NCBI GenBank assembly: GCA_902806575.1
Contig: CADCXD010000002.1
Coordinates: 3,844,001-3,908,000, forward strand
Direction of reading: 5' to 3'
DNA: 64,000 nucleotides
DNA from: Jackrogersella multiformis
Taxonomy: Eukaryota; Ascomycota; Sordariomycetes; Xylariales; Hypoxylaceae
Made by a program: the position numbers and the translations under genes. Positions 24,363 to 38,413 of this stretch are shown in pieces (position 1 is the stretch's first letter; each line of letters starts with the position of its first letter). The notes beneath the pieces were generated by a model. It worked only from the letters and a program-made list of their open reading frames with translations, made no database searches and was not told where the DNA came from.

Positions 24363-25644
24363 ATACCCTTTTAATAAAAAAAAAACTAACGTTCTCGTTA
24401 ATTATAAATTATTATTTTATTAAATTAATTTTATTAAATTAATTTTTAACGTATATTAAGCATATTAATATTATTTCTTTCCTTATCGTTATCGTTATCA
24501 TTAATTAAAACGCCGTTATTATCGTTTAATAACGTGTTTTCGTAAACGAAGCGTATATCGTCGAAATCGTTAAGTATTTACGTTTTAATTATAAGTTTAA
24601 TCTTTAATAATATAAATATCGATGCTTTAATTAATGTTATTATCGGTTTTTTTATAATAAATATAACTGGCTTAAGTATAAAAATTAATGTTTTAATTCG
24701 TGATATAATTATAATAATAAGTGTAATAAATAATATTAATTATAATTTAATCTTTATAATATTTTTTTTATAATTTATAAAGATGTTACGCGCGTTTTTT
24801 GCGATTATTATAACTTTAACGATGCTTATTAAAAGCTTTTTTATTAATTATTATTATTTTTTAATAATCGAAAGAACTTTTATAATTAATACGCGTTATT
24901 ATTATAATTATTAACTTATATTTATTATTATTTATTATAAAACGTCGATACTTAAAAATATCTTATCGTTATCGTTAATTATTATAATTATTATTTTATC
25001 GATTATAATTTTTTAAAACTTCGGCTTTATATTATCGTTTTCGTATATTAATTAAGTTAATTCGGTTAATTTTAATTTATTATATAACTCCTTTAAGAAA
25101 GTTTTAACGTTTTTTTTTACGTTTTTATTAATACGAAATACCTTAAGTATATTTTTATCCGGGATTTTAAAGGATATTTTAATAATAACTTTTACTTTTT
25201 AATTAATAACTTTACTTTATTAATTTATCTCTTTAAGTTAATTTTAAATTACTTAATAAAGAATCGTTATTAAAAAGATTTTATATATTAAAATTTTTAA
25301 TAACGTTTTAATAATTAAAGTAACGTTAAACTATAAACGAAGCGATATTATTTTTATTATTTTTGCGTAATATGCCTTAAGATTAATGATATTTATTAGA
25401 TTTTTATCGTTATTATTTCAAATAAACGACTTATTTTAAATAGTTCGTCGTTATTAAAGTTTATTACCGTTTTATGTTTTAATAATCTTAAATGTCTTAT
25501 TAATAGTTATTATCCATTTATCGTTAAATAGGTATTAATGAATTTATTTAAGCGTCGAATTAATGGTTTTTTTAACTAAAGCCTTAAAAGGCTTAAGTAT
25601 CGGTTTCTTTATAAAAGGCATTATAAAGTAAAAGGCGAGTGAGA

Positions 25645-25666
25645 TTTTTTTTTTTTTTTTTTTTTA
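25645..25666. repeat. T22 homopolymer run
   Basis: Twenty-two consecutive T residues in otherwise mixed AT-rich DNA. This could be the trace of a poly(A) tail of a retroelement inserted in minus orientation. Confidence 0.8.
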
Positions 25667-28600
25667 ATAAGTGTAAGTAAGAAAAATGCTTATATAAATA
25701 AAGAATATAAATATAAATAAATATATTATACCTTATCGTCGTTAAGTAAGTATTAATATATTTATAAGTTATTTTAATATTAAAATATTTAGTTTTTTCT
25801 CGACTTAATTATAACTTTATTATAATTTAAGTACCGAAATATTTAAATAAAAACTTTAATAATAATTATAATTATTACTTTAATCGTAATTATTTAATAA
25901 TTTATAACTTATTTACGCTCTTTTTTATTTCTTTAATATTATCCGTAAATCGTATTTTTTATATTATAATAAATCTTAATTTTATAGCTTTTAATAATCT
26001 TTTTATTAAAATTATAACTTATAATCTCGTTAATTTTTTCGGTAACGTTAATAATTAAGTAAAAAAAATCGGTTAATTATTATCGGTATAATTTAATAAT
26101 ATATTTTCGATAAGTTATTTTTTTAATACTTATATAATTGTTTTATCGTTTAACGTATATTATTATTTATTTATAACTGGTTATATTAATTCGTTAATTA
26201 ATTCCGAAAATACATCGTTAAGGATTTATATATTTTTAAAAGATTATATATTAAAAGGTTATAATTTATTAATAGATTTAATATAAAATTAATTAAATAA
26301 TAAAAGATATTTCTTATCGTAATCGTTTAATAATATTATTACATTTTAAATAAATAAGCTTCTTAAATACCATTAATCGAAAATTAATAAATAATCTTTT
26401 TATCGTACGAGATATTTAAGAATAAAGCGTCCTTCTTATTTATTCACTCGTCGATTTAATAGCTTTTTAATTTTATACGATACTTAATTATTATTATCTC
26501 TCTTTACAATAATTTAACTTAATTATAATTATCTCCTTACGTAAGGATCTTTCCCTTAAGGGATTTTAAATAATTAACTTATTAATATAACTTTATGAAT
26601 TTATTAATTATTAAGTAACTTAAGTTTATACGTAAGCTTACCGATTTATTTTAAAATTAATAACGATCCGATACGTTATATTAATCATTTATAAAGTAAC
26701 TTACCTAATAATATATAACTTTTATATAATTTAAAGTAAATTAATTTATCTTTTTTAAAAAAAATAAGATTATGTTTTAAATTATAACGGGCTTTTACTT
26801 TAACGGTTATAAAATTAATACATTCTTTTATTTTTTTTAATAATATTATTTTAATATATTATAATTAATTACGTTCTTTAATACTTTTAATAAAGTAATA
26901 ATAATTTATAATTTAAAGCCATATATTAATTCATTAAATGACTTTTTAATCGTTAATAACTTAATATTATTAAAGTTATATTATAACGTTAAAATTATCT
27001 TTAATCACGGTACGTTACTTAACGAATAATAATAATAAATTATTACCTTAATTTTTTAATTACGTTATTTTATTACATTATTAATTTAAGGATAATAACT
27101 TATTAATATAATTAATAATATCTTAAGTTAAGTAAATAACGTTTATTATATTTTATTATTAAATTTAGTATTTTTATTTAAAATTATTTTATATAAAATG
27201 CTTTAATTTAATAATATAAATGTTTTAAAGAATAACGTAACTTAATAATAAGTTTTATACTTAATATTTTCAAGTATTAAAATCGTTTTTTTATTAAATT
27301 TATATATAATTATTATTATTATATCGAAATAAGTGAAGCCTTTAATAAATTATATATATTTTTTGCTTAAAATTTTTAATAAATTTATAATAAAGTTTTA
27401 AGTTATTATATAAAATAATTAAAATAATAAGTTTATAAGTTTTAATTTATCGTAAGATTTTAAACGTTTAATTTGGTTTTTATAATAACCGAGGTAATAT
27501 TTAATATACTTTTGAATTTTTTACGAGAGGTTATAAATATAGATCGATTTTAACTTATAAAATATTTGTTTTAATTTAAAATAATGTTTTAAGTTATAAA
27601 CTTTATTAAATAATTTATATATATAAGTTAATAAAATTATTAGTTAACGTAAATTATTTGGTTTAATATAATATATAAAATCGTTTTATAATTTATATTA
27701 AAATTATTTAATTATATCCTTACCTTTACTAGTTTCCTAAAAAATAATATATAAACGATTTAATTATTTATTATGGTTATATTTTTCTAATATTTTTTTC
27801 TTAAATTTATTATTTAACGTAAATTTAATAAATATATAGATAAATTTATCCGAAATATTTTTAAAAGTTAATTTCGTTTTATTTTTTTATTTTATTAGAT
27901 TTTTTATATTATTTTATATCGGTAAACGAAATAATATATTTAAAATTAAATTTAACCTTTTAAGGATATAATAAACGTTAAAGTTAAACTAAAATAAATA
28001 TATTAAAATAATTATTAATTTATTATTTATTTTATTTATATCGATTATTTTAAGTATCGTTTAATTAATAATGTTTTTTATTATATTATGGTTTATTAAA
28101 ATAATAATTGGTTGTATATAAAATTATAATTAAATTTTATTATTTTTATAAGCTTATATTAAATAAGTAATTTTTAATTTTATTATTTCGTATCGTGATT
28201 TAACTTTTATTAAAACCTTTAATAAAAATATAATTAAGTAAATTACGTTAATTTTTATATTAATTTCGTTTTAAAGTACATTTATATAAAATATTATAAT
28301 TTCGAAACCTTTTTATTTTAATGTATTTATTTTTAGGAATATTATTTAATTATAATCTTAATACGTTAATATTATTAAGTTTAATAATTTATTTTATAAT
28401 ATTTTAAACGAATTTAATTTATTCTTTATCGGTATATATATAATCTTTATAATATATCGACGTTTATATTAAGATTTTAAAGGAATCTTTTGTTAAGTCC
28501 GTTTTTTAATTAATATCTTTATTTTCTTATCTTATAAAGGCTTAACTTTTTATTAATATTATAGGATATGTTTTTATAAGAACTTTATTATATTAATGTA

Positions 28601-31600
28601 TATTTCTAAATTAATTAATATTTATAATATTAAGATTTTCTTAATTATATTTAACTTATTATTTATAATAATAATTCTTAATCCATTAATTAAAAATCTA
28701 AGTAAAATGATCGATAAAAAACTAAAAAATGATTTTTTTAACGATAATATAAGTTTTATATTATTATATATATTAAATACTTAATTAAAATATTTCTTAT
28801 ATTATTTTTTAATATTATTAAATATTATAATATTATCGATATATACCTTGATAAAGTTTTAAAAAGGCTTTAATCTTTAATTTATAAATTATTGCGTAAA
28901 GGTTAAAAAAATTTAAATTTTATTAACGTAACGTTAAAAACTTTTAAACCTTTTAACGATATTATCGTTATTTTATCTTTATACTTAAACGTAATAAGTA
29001 ATTAATAAAAAAATAAAGCTTTATTTATAACGTTAAAAACTTTCTTTTTTTATATTTTTTAGATAATTTCCTCTTAACGTAATAATGGGTAAATATTTAT
29101 TAAAGCATTTTTATTTAATAATTTAAAATTAATAATTATTTAACCCTTTTTCTTATTATTAATAAACCTTTAAATAATAAAGTAAGGATAATTAAACGAT
29201 ATAATTATCTTTTGTTAATTCATTTTACTTTAATTATATATTTAATTAAAAATCTTATTAAGGAATTTTTTATCTTATATACTTAACGGATATATATATC
29301 CAGGTTTATACTTTTTTTACTAACCGTTAATTAAATCGATTATTATTTTTTCTTCTTTTAACATATCGATAATATCATAATTACGTTAAATATTTTACTT
29401 ATTTATTAAAGTAGATAATTATCGAGTAAAGAAAGGGTTAAAATTATAAATATACACGCTTTTTTTAATTATAAGTTTTAAAACATTTTTAGGTTTAAAT
29501 GTACTTAAAATCGATATGTTCGCTTTAATAAAACCTCGCTTTATTTTTAATAATAACTGTAAATTAATAAAAGATTTATCGATTAATAATAAAGCTTTTA
29601 ACATTTTATTATTTAAATTAAATTCTATTAATAAATTATCTTTTTTACGTTAAAATATTATATATACTTACGTTAAATTAACCTTTTCTTATAAAATATT
29701 TACACTTTTTTCTTTAATAATTTCTTTAATTATTCCAATTTTAATATTACGTTATAAAATCATAAGCTTATCGGACGTATTTAAAAAAAAACGATTCTTT
29801 TAAACATATTTATATTATAAATATTATTTATTACGCCTTTTATTTTAACGTAAAAAATAAAGTTTTTTTTACGTAATAAGTTAAAATAATATACTAAAAT
29901 AAGCATTATTATCTTAATAAGGATAAAAAATCGATTTATAATTAAAACTTATTATCGTATTTAACCTTTTAAATAATAATATTTTATAAATATTTAAACC
30001 TTAAGATATAATATTAAAATCATATATATTTTATTATAATTAATAATTACGTTATATTCTCTTAAAAAATCATTTCTTATTAATAAATTAAGTTAAAAAC
30101 CTAAATAATTAATCTATACTTTTATTAGGATTTAAATTTAAACTTACCGTTTATATATCGTTTTTTTTTAAATTTAATCAAAAATTTAGCTTTAATCTTT
30201 ATAATTAATTTTCCCGGGATTATTCTTTATATATACATAGATTTATTTAGTTTAAACATTTTATAATTTCTAATAAAATCTTTTAATTATATTTTATCTA
30301 TTATTTAATTAAATATGTTAATATTTACATATATTATCGATTTTTATCCTAATTTATTTAATATATTTACTTTTAAGCTTATATATTTTATTAATTTTTT
30401 ATTTAAAAGTAAAAAAATAATATCTTTAACTTTTATATTTTTTAATTATAAGGATAAAGATATAATATCTTTTAATTATATTATTTATATTTTTATTCTT
30501 ATTTATTTTTAAATAAAATAAGCATTAATAACTTTTTTAATTTTAAATTAAATTTTTATTACTTATTTCGTTTTTTAAAATAATTATAAATATTTAAGTT
30601 TTATATATTTATTAACGTATATATATTTAAAATAATTAAGTTTAATATTAAATATTTTATAACATTTCCGATATATACGTTTTTTTATAATTAATAATTT
30701 ACTTTTAAAAAATAAGAAATAAAATATAAAGATTTTAAATTTATTTATTAAATATTTTTTTATTAAAAAATAATTATTTACTTATAAATCTTTTTCATTT
30801 TTCTTATAATCTTTTTTATTTCACTTATATTTAACTTTATTTTATAAATATATATCGTTATTAAAACAATTTCTTATCTTCCTTTATCGTTTTTAATAAA
30901 AGCGAGGATAATTATTATAATATTTATAATTATAATAATTATAAATATCGTAACCACGTTTATAATTATAACGGTAATAACCTTATTAATTATCACTTTA
31001 ACACTCGCCACTTTATTTATCGTTATATTAATCGCGGCTTTAATTATAACTTCGATCGTAATTTCGATTACGGCTACCATTATAACGATCTCTTCCTCGA
31101 TCATAACTATTAAAATTATAACCGTTTTAATATTAATTAAAACCATTTTATTATTAATTATAATTATCTCGTTAATTATACTTATTATTATAATAATTTT
31201 AATCGCTTTAATAAACCTTTAATTAATTAATATAAAATATTATATTATCGTAATTATAATAAATAAATTAAATATTTTTAAATAACTTAATATTATTAAA
31301 AAAATATTTTAAATAAATATATCATTAAATATTATATAAAACTTAATATTAACTTTTAAATCCTTACTTCTTTTCATTAATATCTACTCACGTTACACCG
31401 ATTATTTTTTATTTAAATACTTAAAATAAACGTTTATAATTATTATAATTAATTTTAAATTAATAACTCTTATTACCTTAAATTCTAAATTTAACTTATT
31501 ATAAATTATTATTATTTATTATATATTTATAATTAATCTAAATATTTAATAATTTTAAATAATATTTAATAACTAAATCTTAATAAATATATCCTTAAAG

Positions 31601-32361
31601 TAAAGTTTTAAAATATACTTCGCCTTCTTAAAGAATATTAAAATTTTTAATATATAAATTTTATATTAATTAAATAACGTTTTAAAAACGTATTTTATAT
31701 CGTTTTATATTTTTTATTTTTCTTTAATAAATACTTAATTTATTCATTAATTTTATAAATCTTTATAAAATAACTTATAAAGATTACCTTTAATTTTTAT
31801 AACCCTTATAAATTCTTAATAGATTATTTAAATAAAATTTATTTATATATAAACATTACGTTAATATATATAATTACTTTTAATAAAAGAATTATTTATT
31901 ACCGTAAACTTATTTACGTCCGTTATAAAGTAACTAATATTATAAATCGTTTAATCTTTTAATATTAATTAATAACTCGTTTTATCCCTTTATAATTATA
32001 TAAATATTAAGATATTATTAATTAAACCGTTAAACGATTTATTAATAACTTAACGTTTAATTATAAATAAAATTACGGCTTATTCCGTAATATATACTTA
32101 TAATTTATATATTAATTTAAGGATAAAATTAACTAATAAAAGTTATAATCTTTAAAATTAATTAAATTTATTTATTAAAAATTATTTTAACCTTAAAACG
32201 AGAAATTAAATAATTAACTATTATTTAAGTTATTTTATCCTAGATTTCGATTAATCGATTAAATTATATACCTTTATTCGATATAAAGGATTTATAATAT
32301 AATTACATACCCTTATTATAAAAAAAAAACATAACAAATAAATATATAATAAATATTAATT

Positions 32362-32630
32362 TAATTACTTATAACTTAATTTCTTAACAAAAAATTAAAA
32401 ATATAAAAAGATTAATTTTAAAGCTTCGCATAATTACATATATAACTTTATTAACATTAACTTTTTATAACATAATTACTTACGTTTATAATTAAATCTC
32501 TTAACAAATAATTAAAAATATTAAAAGAATTATTTAAAGGCTTTATATAATTACTTATATAACCTTATTAACTTTAATTCTTTTAATAAATTATAATTAA
32601 ATCTTTTAACATAAAATTAATAATATAAAT
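32362..32630. repeat. AT-rich tandem repeat, unit about 111-117 bp, about 2.3 copies
   Basis: Successive units share the order TAATTACTTA..., CTTAACAAA/TAATTAAAAATAT, TTAAAG, then ATAATTAC..TATATAAC. They start near 32362 and 32473, with a partial copy after 32588. Confidence 0.6.
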
Positions 32631-33652
32631 TAATTAATTTATAAATTAAATATAAATGTTAAAGTAATCATTAAATAACTTAAGGTAATTATTAAAGCTA
32701 TTATAAGTTATATTCCTAGGTTATAAATAAATAAAAATTATAATAACGTTAATAATATTAAAAAAATTAATAATTAAAAATTAAATAATAAAAAAATTTA
32801 ATAATCGATTAAATCAATTACTTTCCTCGTTAATAATCCTATTAATAACATTATAAGATTTAAATCGGTTAAGAAATTAATTAATATTAAATTAATAAAT
32901 AAAAAATCAATCTTATCGGTTAATATATAAAAATAATTAATATAAAAAGTTAATATTAAAACTAATATTAACCTTTAAATAAGAACTTTTAAATCTAATA
33001 AAATAAATTATAATATAATTCTTAACGCTTTATTAAATACTTATTTAAACTTTTAAAGATTTAATATTTATTAAAGGTTATAAAGTAACGTTTTTACTAT
33101 AAAATTTTATATAATATAAAAACCTTATACTAATAAAGAAATTAATCTTACATTTAACAATATATTTACGTAAAATAATAAATCATTTATACATAATTAA
33201 TATAACTTTTATACTATTTAAAAGTTTCGATAAGTATAAATAAAAATAATAACTTATAAAATATTATCGTTATTAAAATTTAAAGTTATAAGAAAAAAAA
33301 AAACTTAATCGATTAAAAAAGCTTAATCTTATTAAAATAACGTTAATACATAAATTATAATATTATAAAAAAATAATAACGTAATCAAATTCGATTAATA
33401 ATAAAAAAGAAGTAAAAACCATTAAGTAATAAAAAAAACAAAATGACGAAAAAAATGATCGTAAAATGTTTAAGATTTAATAATATTTAAGATTTAATAA
33501 CGTTTAAAGTTTAATAATTATTAATTAAATCTTTACCACGTTAACTTATTACGATTAATTAACTTTAAATCCTCACTAATTAATTAAAAGCTTAATTAAT
33601 TTAACGATAAAATATAAATCGTTACGATATAACGGGAATAAAGTATTATTAT

Positions 33653-33801
33653 TTATTATATATTAATAAGTTAAAATAAAGGTTTTAAAATAATTATTTT
33701 TCTTAAAAATAAAAGCAAAACTAGTATTTTAAAAAACAACTAATAAGTATAAAGCACGGGCCATTACCTTAACCATAAACCATGTAATTATGGTTTTTTA
33801 T
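33653..33801. repeat. Nested element right LTR (149 bp)
   Basis: Direct repeat of 24213-24362. This copy is less RIP-mutated at places such as GGGCCATTACCTTAACC. Confidence 0.75.
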
Positions 33802-33806
33802 AAACG
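33802..33806. other. Probable target duplication (right) of nested element
   Basis: AAACG, matching TAACG at the left edge in four of five bases. Confidence 0.55.
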
Positions 33807-36800
33807 TTTTTAAAAGGATTTTTAACTTACGTAACGTATTTTAAATTATTAATAACTACTTTTTTTAATCGTTTAATAAAATTAAAAGCTTAATTAAATA
33901 TAATAAAATTATAAAGTTTTTTTAATATAACGAGGATAATTATTAAAAAAGCGAATAAAGTTTTTTAAAAGTGTAAAAAATGTTTATTTTATAAAACCGA
34001 TTTTATAAATTAATTTTTAACTTTTCCTTTTTTAATTCGATATTACGGTAATTTTAAAAGAATATCGGCTTTATTATTTTACTTATTTAATCGGTAATTA
34101 ATAATAAATTAATATAATAAAAATTTTTATATTTATCGAATTTAACGTTAATTTAAAACTTTAATTTAATATTTAACTTTTTTTAAATATTAATATTATT
34201 TTTTAAAAAAGTTTATTATAATTAATAATTTCTTATCGTAAATTTTATAATTTATTTTTATTAATATAAATTTACGAAAATAATAAATTATAAGTTTAAG
34301 TTTATTTTTTTTATTTTTTTAAAAAAACTAACGTTAATAATATAATTTAAAACATTAATTTCGATATAAATTTATCTTAAAATATCGAAATAAGTTATAA
34401 TAAAAACTTAAATAAACCGAAATTTAAGCTTTTTAAAAAATTTATTTATTTTTTCGGTTTATTTTTAATCTTTTTATTTTTTTTTATTTACGTTAATAAT
34501 CGGCTTTATTATTTTTAAGAACTTTTTTATAAATTATTAATAAAAATTTATATAATTAATAAATTATTAAAAAAATTTAATAATTTAAACTTTTTTTAAT
34601 TATTAATGTAATTAATTTTATTTTATATTATTAAAATATCGTTAATTTTAATAATATAATTAAAAAAGTTTATTTTTTAACTTTTTAAAAATATTTTTAC
34701 TGGTTAATTATAAGATAATATTTTATAAGTTTTTTTAAGATTTTTTTAACGATTTTATCGTATTTTTTTATAATGTCCGTATAAGTAAAGAAATTATTTA
34801 AGTATATTAAAAAACTTAAATCGATAAAGTTTCGAAAAATATTATTTATTATAAATTAAAAATTTATAAAAACATTAATTAATTTAAAAAGCATAATTAA
34901 ATATTCGAAAAAATCGTATTTATATCGAAAAACTATTTTTCATTCGTTTTTTTTCTTAATTTTAAGAAAATAAAATCTTAACTTAAGATCGATCTTAATA
35001 AATTACATCGTAATTTTAAAGTAAATTTATAATTTAAATATTAAAAGTATCGGATAAAAATAATATTATTATTTAAGTTTTTATAATTTATTATAAGTTA
35101 AAAAAGGTTTTTAAAATTTAACGTATTTATAAACATTATAAGTATTATATAAAATAAAATTAACTTTTAAATACGTTCGTTATTAAGTATCTCGTTTAAT
35201 TATAATTTTAACGTATTAAATTCCTTTTTATTTATAACGTAAAAAGATCCTTAAAAAGGCGTTTTTTTAAAAAAAAATTTAATAACGTAATTTTATAATT
35301 AATAATTTAAGAAGTGTTATTTTATTTCCTTTATTATAATATATATAAATTTACGGAATTCCTTAAAAACGTTTCTTAATACTTTATTTACTTTAATATT
35401 CTTTATTACCGTTATATTAATTAACTTTCCCGAGTTATATAAGGTTAAATTAATATAATATTTCCGATAATAAAAAAAGTTAAACTTAATTTTCTTAAAA
35501 TTTAAAAAAAAGTTTATAAATTTATAAATATTTATTTATTATTATAATATAATAATATCGCATTTATTATTTAAAGCGTTTAATTTAAAGTTAATTTTAA
35601 AGAAATAATTCTTTTAATAACGAAAAATAAAAAGATCGATATAATAACGTTTTATAAAGAGAATTTAAATTACGTTAAAAGTTAATACGAGTCGTATATA
35701 TTATCTTTTAATAATCGGTAACTTTTATTTCTTTATTTTAAAAAAAATATTATTAAAATTAAGTTTCTTAAGTTTAATAATATTTATATTTAATATTTTT
35801 TTTATTATATATTAATATTATATTAATAATAAGTTTATATTTTAAAGTTAATTTTAAGTAAAATTTCTTTATAACTTTCGTTTTATTTTTAATTAGTTTT
35901 TTAATTATTATAACTTAACGTACTTTATTTTAATTTAATTATAAGTTTTTATTATTAAATTAAACTTTATCCTTTTAATTTAATTTTAATTTATTTTCGT
36001 TTTTAAGTTTATCGTTATTTTTTAAGGATTAATTTTAACTTAAATTAAAGTAAATTTTTTTTTCGCGGTTAATTTAATTTAATTTTAAAAGCTTTTAAGT
36101 TAAAGTAAGCTTTTTTTTCCCCAAAATACTAAGATTAATTAATATATTTTTATATATTTAACTTATTTTTTAAATAATAATAAAAAATTCCTTTTATTTA
36201 AAATAAATTAATTTAATAATTTCGTTAAAAAAGGTTTTAACGATATAATTTTAAAACGTTATTTTAAATTATTAAATTACTTTATTAAGGTTTAATAATT
36301 CGATAAAATATTAAGTAACGTTTTTTTAATATTTAAGCTTAATTATTTTTTTAAGTTACGATATTTTTTTGAAAAATTTATAAAACGTTTTTAAAAAATA
36401 ATAACGTATATTATTTAAATATTAAAAACTTTTAATCGTATAATTTAACTTTTACATTATTAATATTATAATTATATTTTTTAAAATAATAACGATTTAA
36501 TTTAATTAATACGATAAAAATCTTTAAGAAAACTTTTCGTATACGTTTTTAAATATACTTTAACTTTTATTTATTAAGTTTAAAACTTTAAAAAGTTTTT
36601 ATTATTATAAACGATAAATTTATTAAATTATATTAAATTAACGATAATTATAACGTAAATTTTTTTTTAATCGTTTTAAAGCTTTAAATAATCGGTTATT
36701 ATTATTTTAAAAGAAAAGATTTTTATCGTCGTTTAAAAACGTAAAATTACTCCGGGATAATCTTTTAAAAAGGGTCTTAAGTAATTTAAGATTTTAAGAT

Positions 36801-38122
36801 TAATTATCGAAATTAAAATTACTTAAATTATTATTAAATATTCCGGCGGCTTTTTTAAAGAAAATTCCTTTTTTATTATCTTTAAATATAAAAAGGTTAA
36901 CTTTAATAAAATTAAATTATACTCGGACTTTTTTAATTATTTTTTTAACTTAAATTTATAAAAAAGATTATAAAAAAAAAGTTCCTTATTTAAGCTTTCG
37001 AATTAAAATATTTAATAAATAATATTTTAAAATATATTAAATTTTTTCGATTAAAAAAACTCGATTTAATTAACGTTTTTGATATAACACGCCTTTTAAT
37101 ACCTTTTAAAATAAAATTAATATTAATTAATTTATTAAAGGTTAATTAAATATTAAATTCGTTAAAAACGGTTTAAGTATAAACCTTTAAATTATTAAAT
37201 TAACGGCGGGTTTTTACGTTAATATACGTAAAATTTATATATATTTTTTATAAAGAAATTATTAATTTAAAATTCTTTAATATAAACTTAATTTATTACC
37301 TTTTATTAAAGATTTTTTAATTTTTTAATATTTTAATAAAAAGTTTAAAAAGCTTATTAATAATAATTAATTATTTTCTTAAATTTATTAATAATTTTTT
37401 ATCGAGCTTAATTATTTTATATATATTAAATAATTACACTTTAAACTTATTATTTAAAGTAAGTTATTTATTCGTTTATTAATATTATACCGGTTTAATT
37501 AAATTAAACCACCGTATTATAAATTATTTAAATTATATTATATTAATTTTAAATTTAATTTTTATTAATAATTTAATTACTTATAACGATAATAATAAAT
37601 ATTTAAATAATATAATAATTATCGTATATTTTTTAATAAAGCTCGATAAATTATATAAAAGGTTATTAAAATTAACTTCGATATTATTAATATTAAAAAC
37701 GTCTCGTATAATTATTTCATAATTTTAAAAGCTATAAAAGATTATAATATTATCGTTATTAAATTAAAGTAATCCGAGAATAAATTTTTTTTTAAAATAA
37801 TATATTTTTTATTTCGAATATTTTAATAAAAAAACGTATATTAAAGCGTTATTTAATTTTAATAAGTTCTTATAAACGGTAATTTTCTTTAAGCTTATTT
37901 TTAACTTTAAAGTTTCGTAAAAAAAATATTATTAAAAATTCGGAAAATTATTCGTTATTTAATTAAAAAAGTAATTTAAAATCTTATAAATTAATAAATA
38001 ATAAAGTTAAAATATAAATACTTAACTTAAATATTTATAAAATAATAAAATATAAAATTTCCTTTATAATTATAATAATATACGTAATAATAAAATTAAT
38101 AAATAATATTAATATAATATAC

Positions 38123-38408
38123 TATAGTTTAAATTTAAGTAATAATTCTTTATAATCTTAAAGTCCTTACCTTCTTTCTCTTCTTATAAAACGAAACGTA
38201 ATAACCTATATATATATAATTTAAATATTTCCTTAAGCGTTGTTAACACCCTCTTAATCCTATTAATTTAATCTTACAGATATTAACCAAATCTTCTAAT
38301 TATCCTCATCTAATAGCTTTATTTCATAAGTTCCAACGCATCTCATATTTACCAATTTGCATGTATATATTGATTATACTCTGCTTCGTGGAGCTTATCC
38401 GTATGACA
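38123..38408. repeat. El1 right LTR, 5'-truncated by 27 bp
   Basis: It matches 22620-22905 of the left LTR. Compared with El2, a 165-bp deletion joins internal sequence to LTR position 28. The last 190 bp or so escaped RIP and end in GGAGCTTATCCGTATGACA. Confidence 0.85.
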
Positions 38409-38413
38409 CCTAT
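38409..38413. other. Target site duplication CCTAT (right, El1)
   Basis: Second copy of CCTAT, directly after the LTR end. Confidence 0.9.

Larger units (their letters stand above)
24213..33802. mobile_element. Nested LTR-type element inside El1, RIP-degraded
   Basis: The same 150-bp sequence occurs in the same orientation at 24213-24362 and 33653-33801 (shared stretches include AATAAGTATAAAGCACGGG). The El1 sequence interrupted here is contiguous in El2, which defines both edges. The 9.6-kb interior is AT-rich, RIP-mutated and without usable frames. It holds a T22 run (25645-25666) and a tandem array (about 32362-32630), so it may contain further nested elements. The short LTRs and long interior are unusual; the type is unknown. 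Confidence 0.75.
22593..38408. mobile_element. LTR retroelement El1, RIP-degraded, with a nested insertion
   Basis: The element starts TGTGACAAGGGC and ends CCGTATGACA (TG...CA) and is flanked by CCTAT duplications. Its ends are direct repeats: an LTR of 313 bp at the left and a 286-bp one at the right that lacks its first 27 bp. The interior is extremely AT-rich with stop codons in all frames; CpA/TpG are scarce while CpG stays common, the mark of RIP. The interior matches El2 in reverse complement on both sides of a nested element at about 24213-33802. Without that insert, El1 would be about 6.2 kb. Gag and pol cannot be read by eye, so the superfamily and coding strand are unknown. It splits the deaminase gene. 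Confidence 0.9.

Noticed and set aside
28596..31146. Open frames such as 28596-28784, 30315-30512 and 30874-31146.
   Set aside because: Composition-driven frames of I/N/K/F or I/V-rich protein in RIP-mutated DNA, with no domain and no splice logic.
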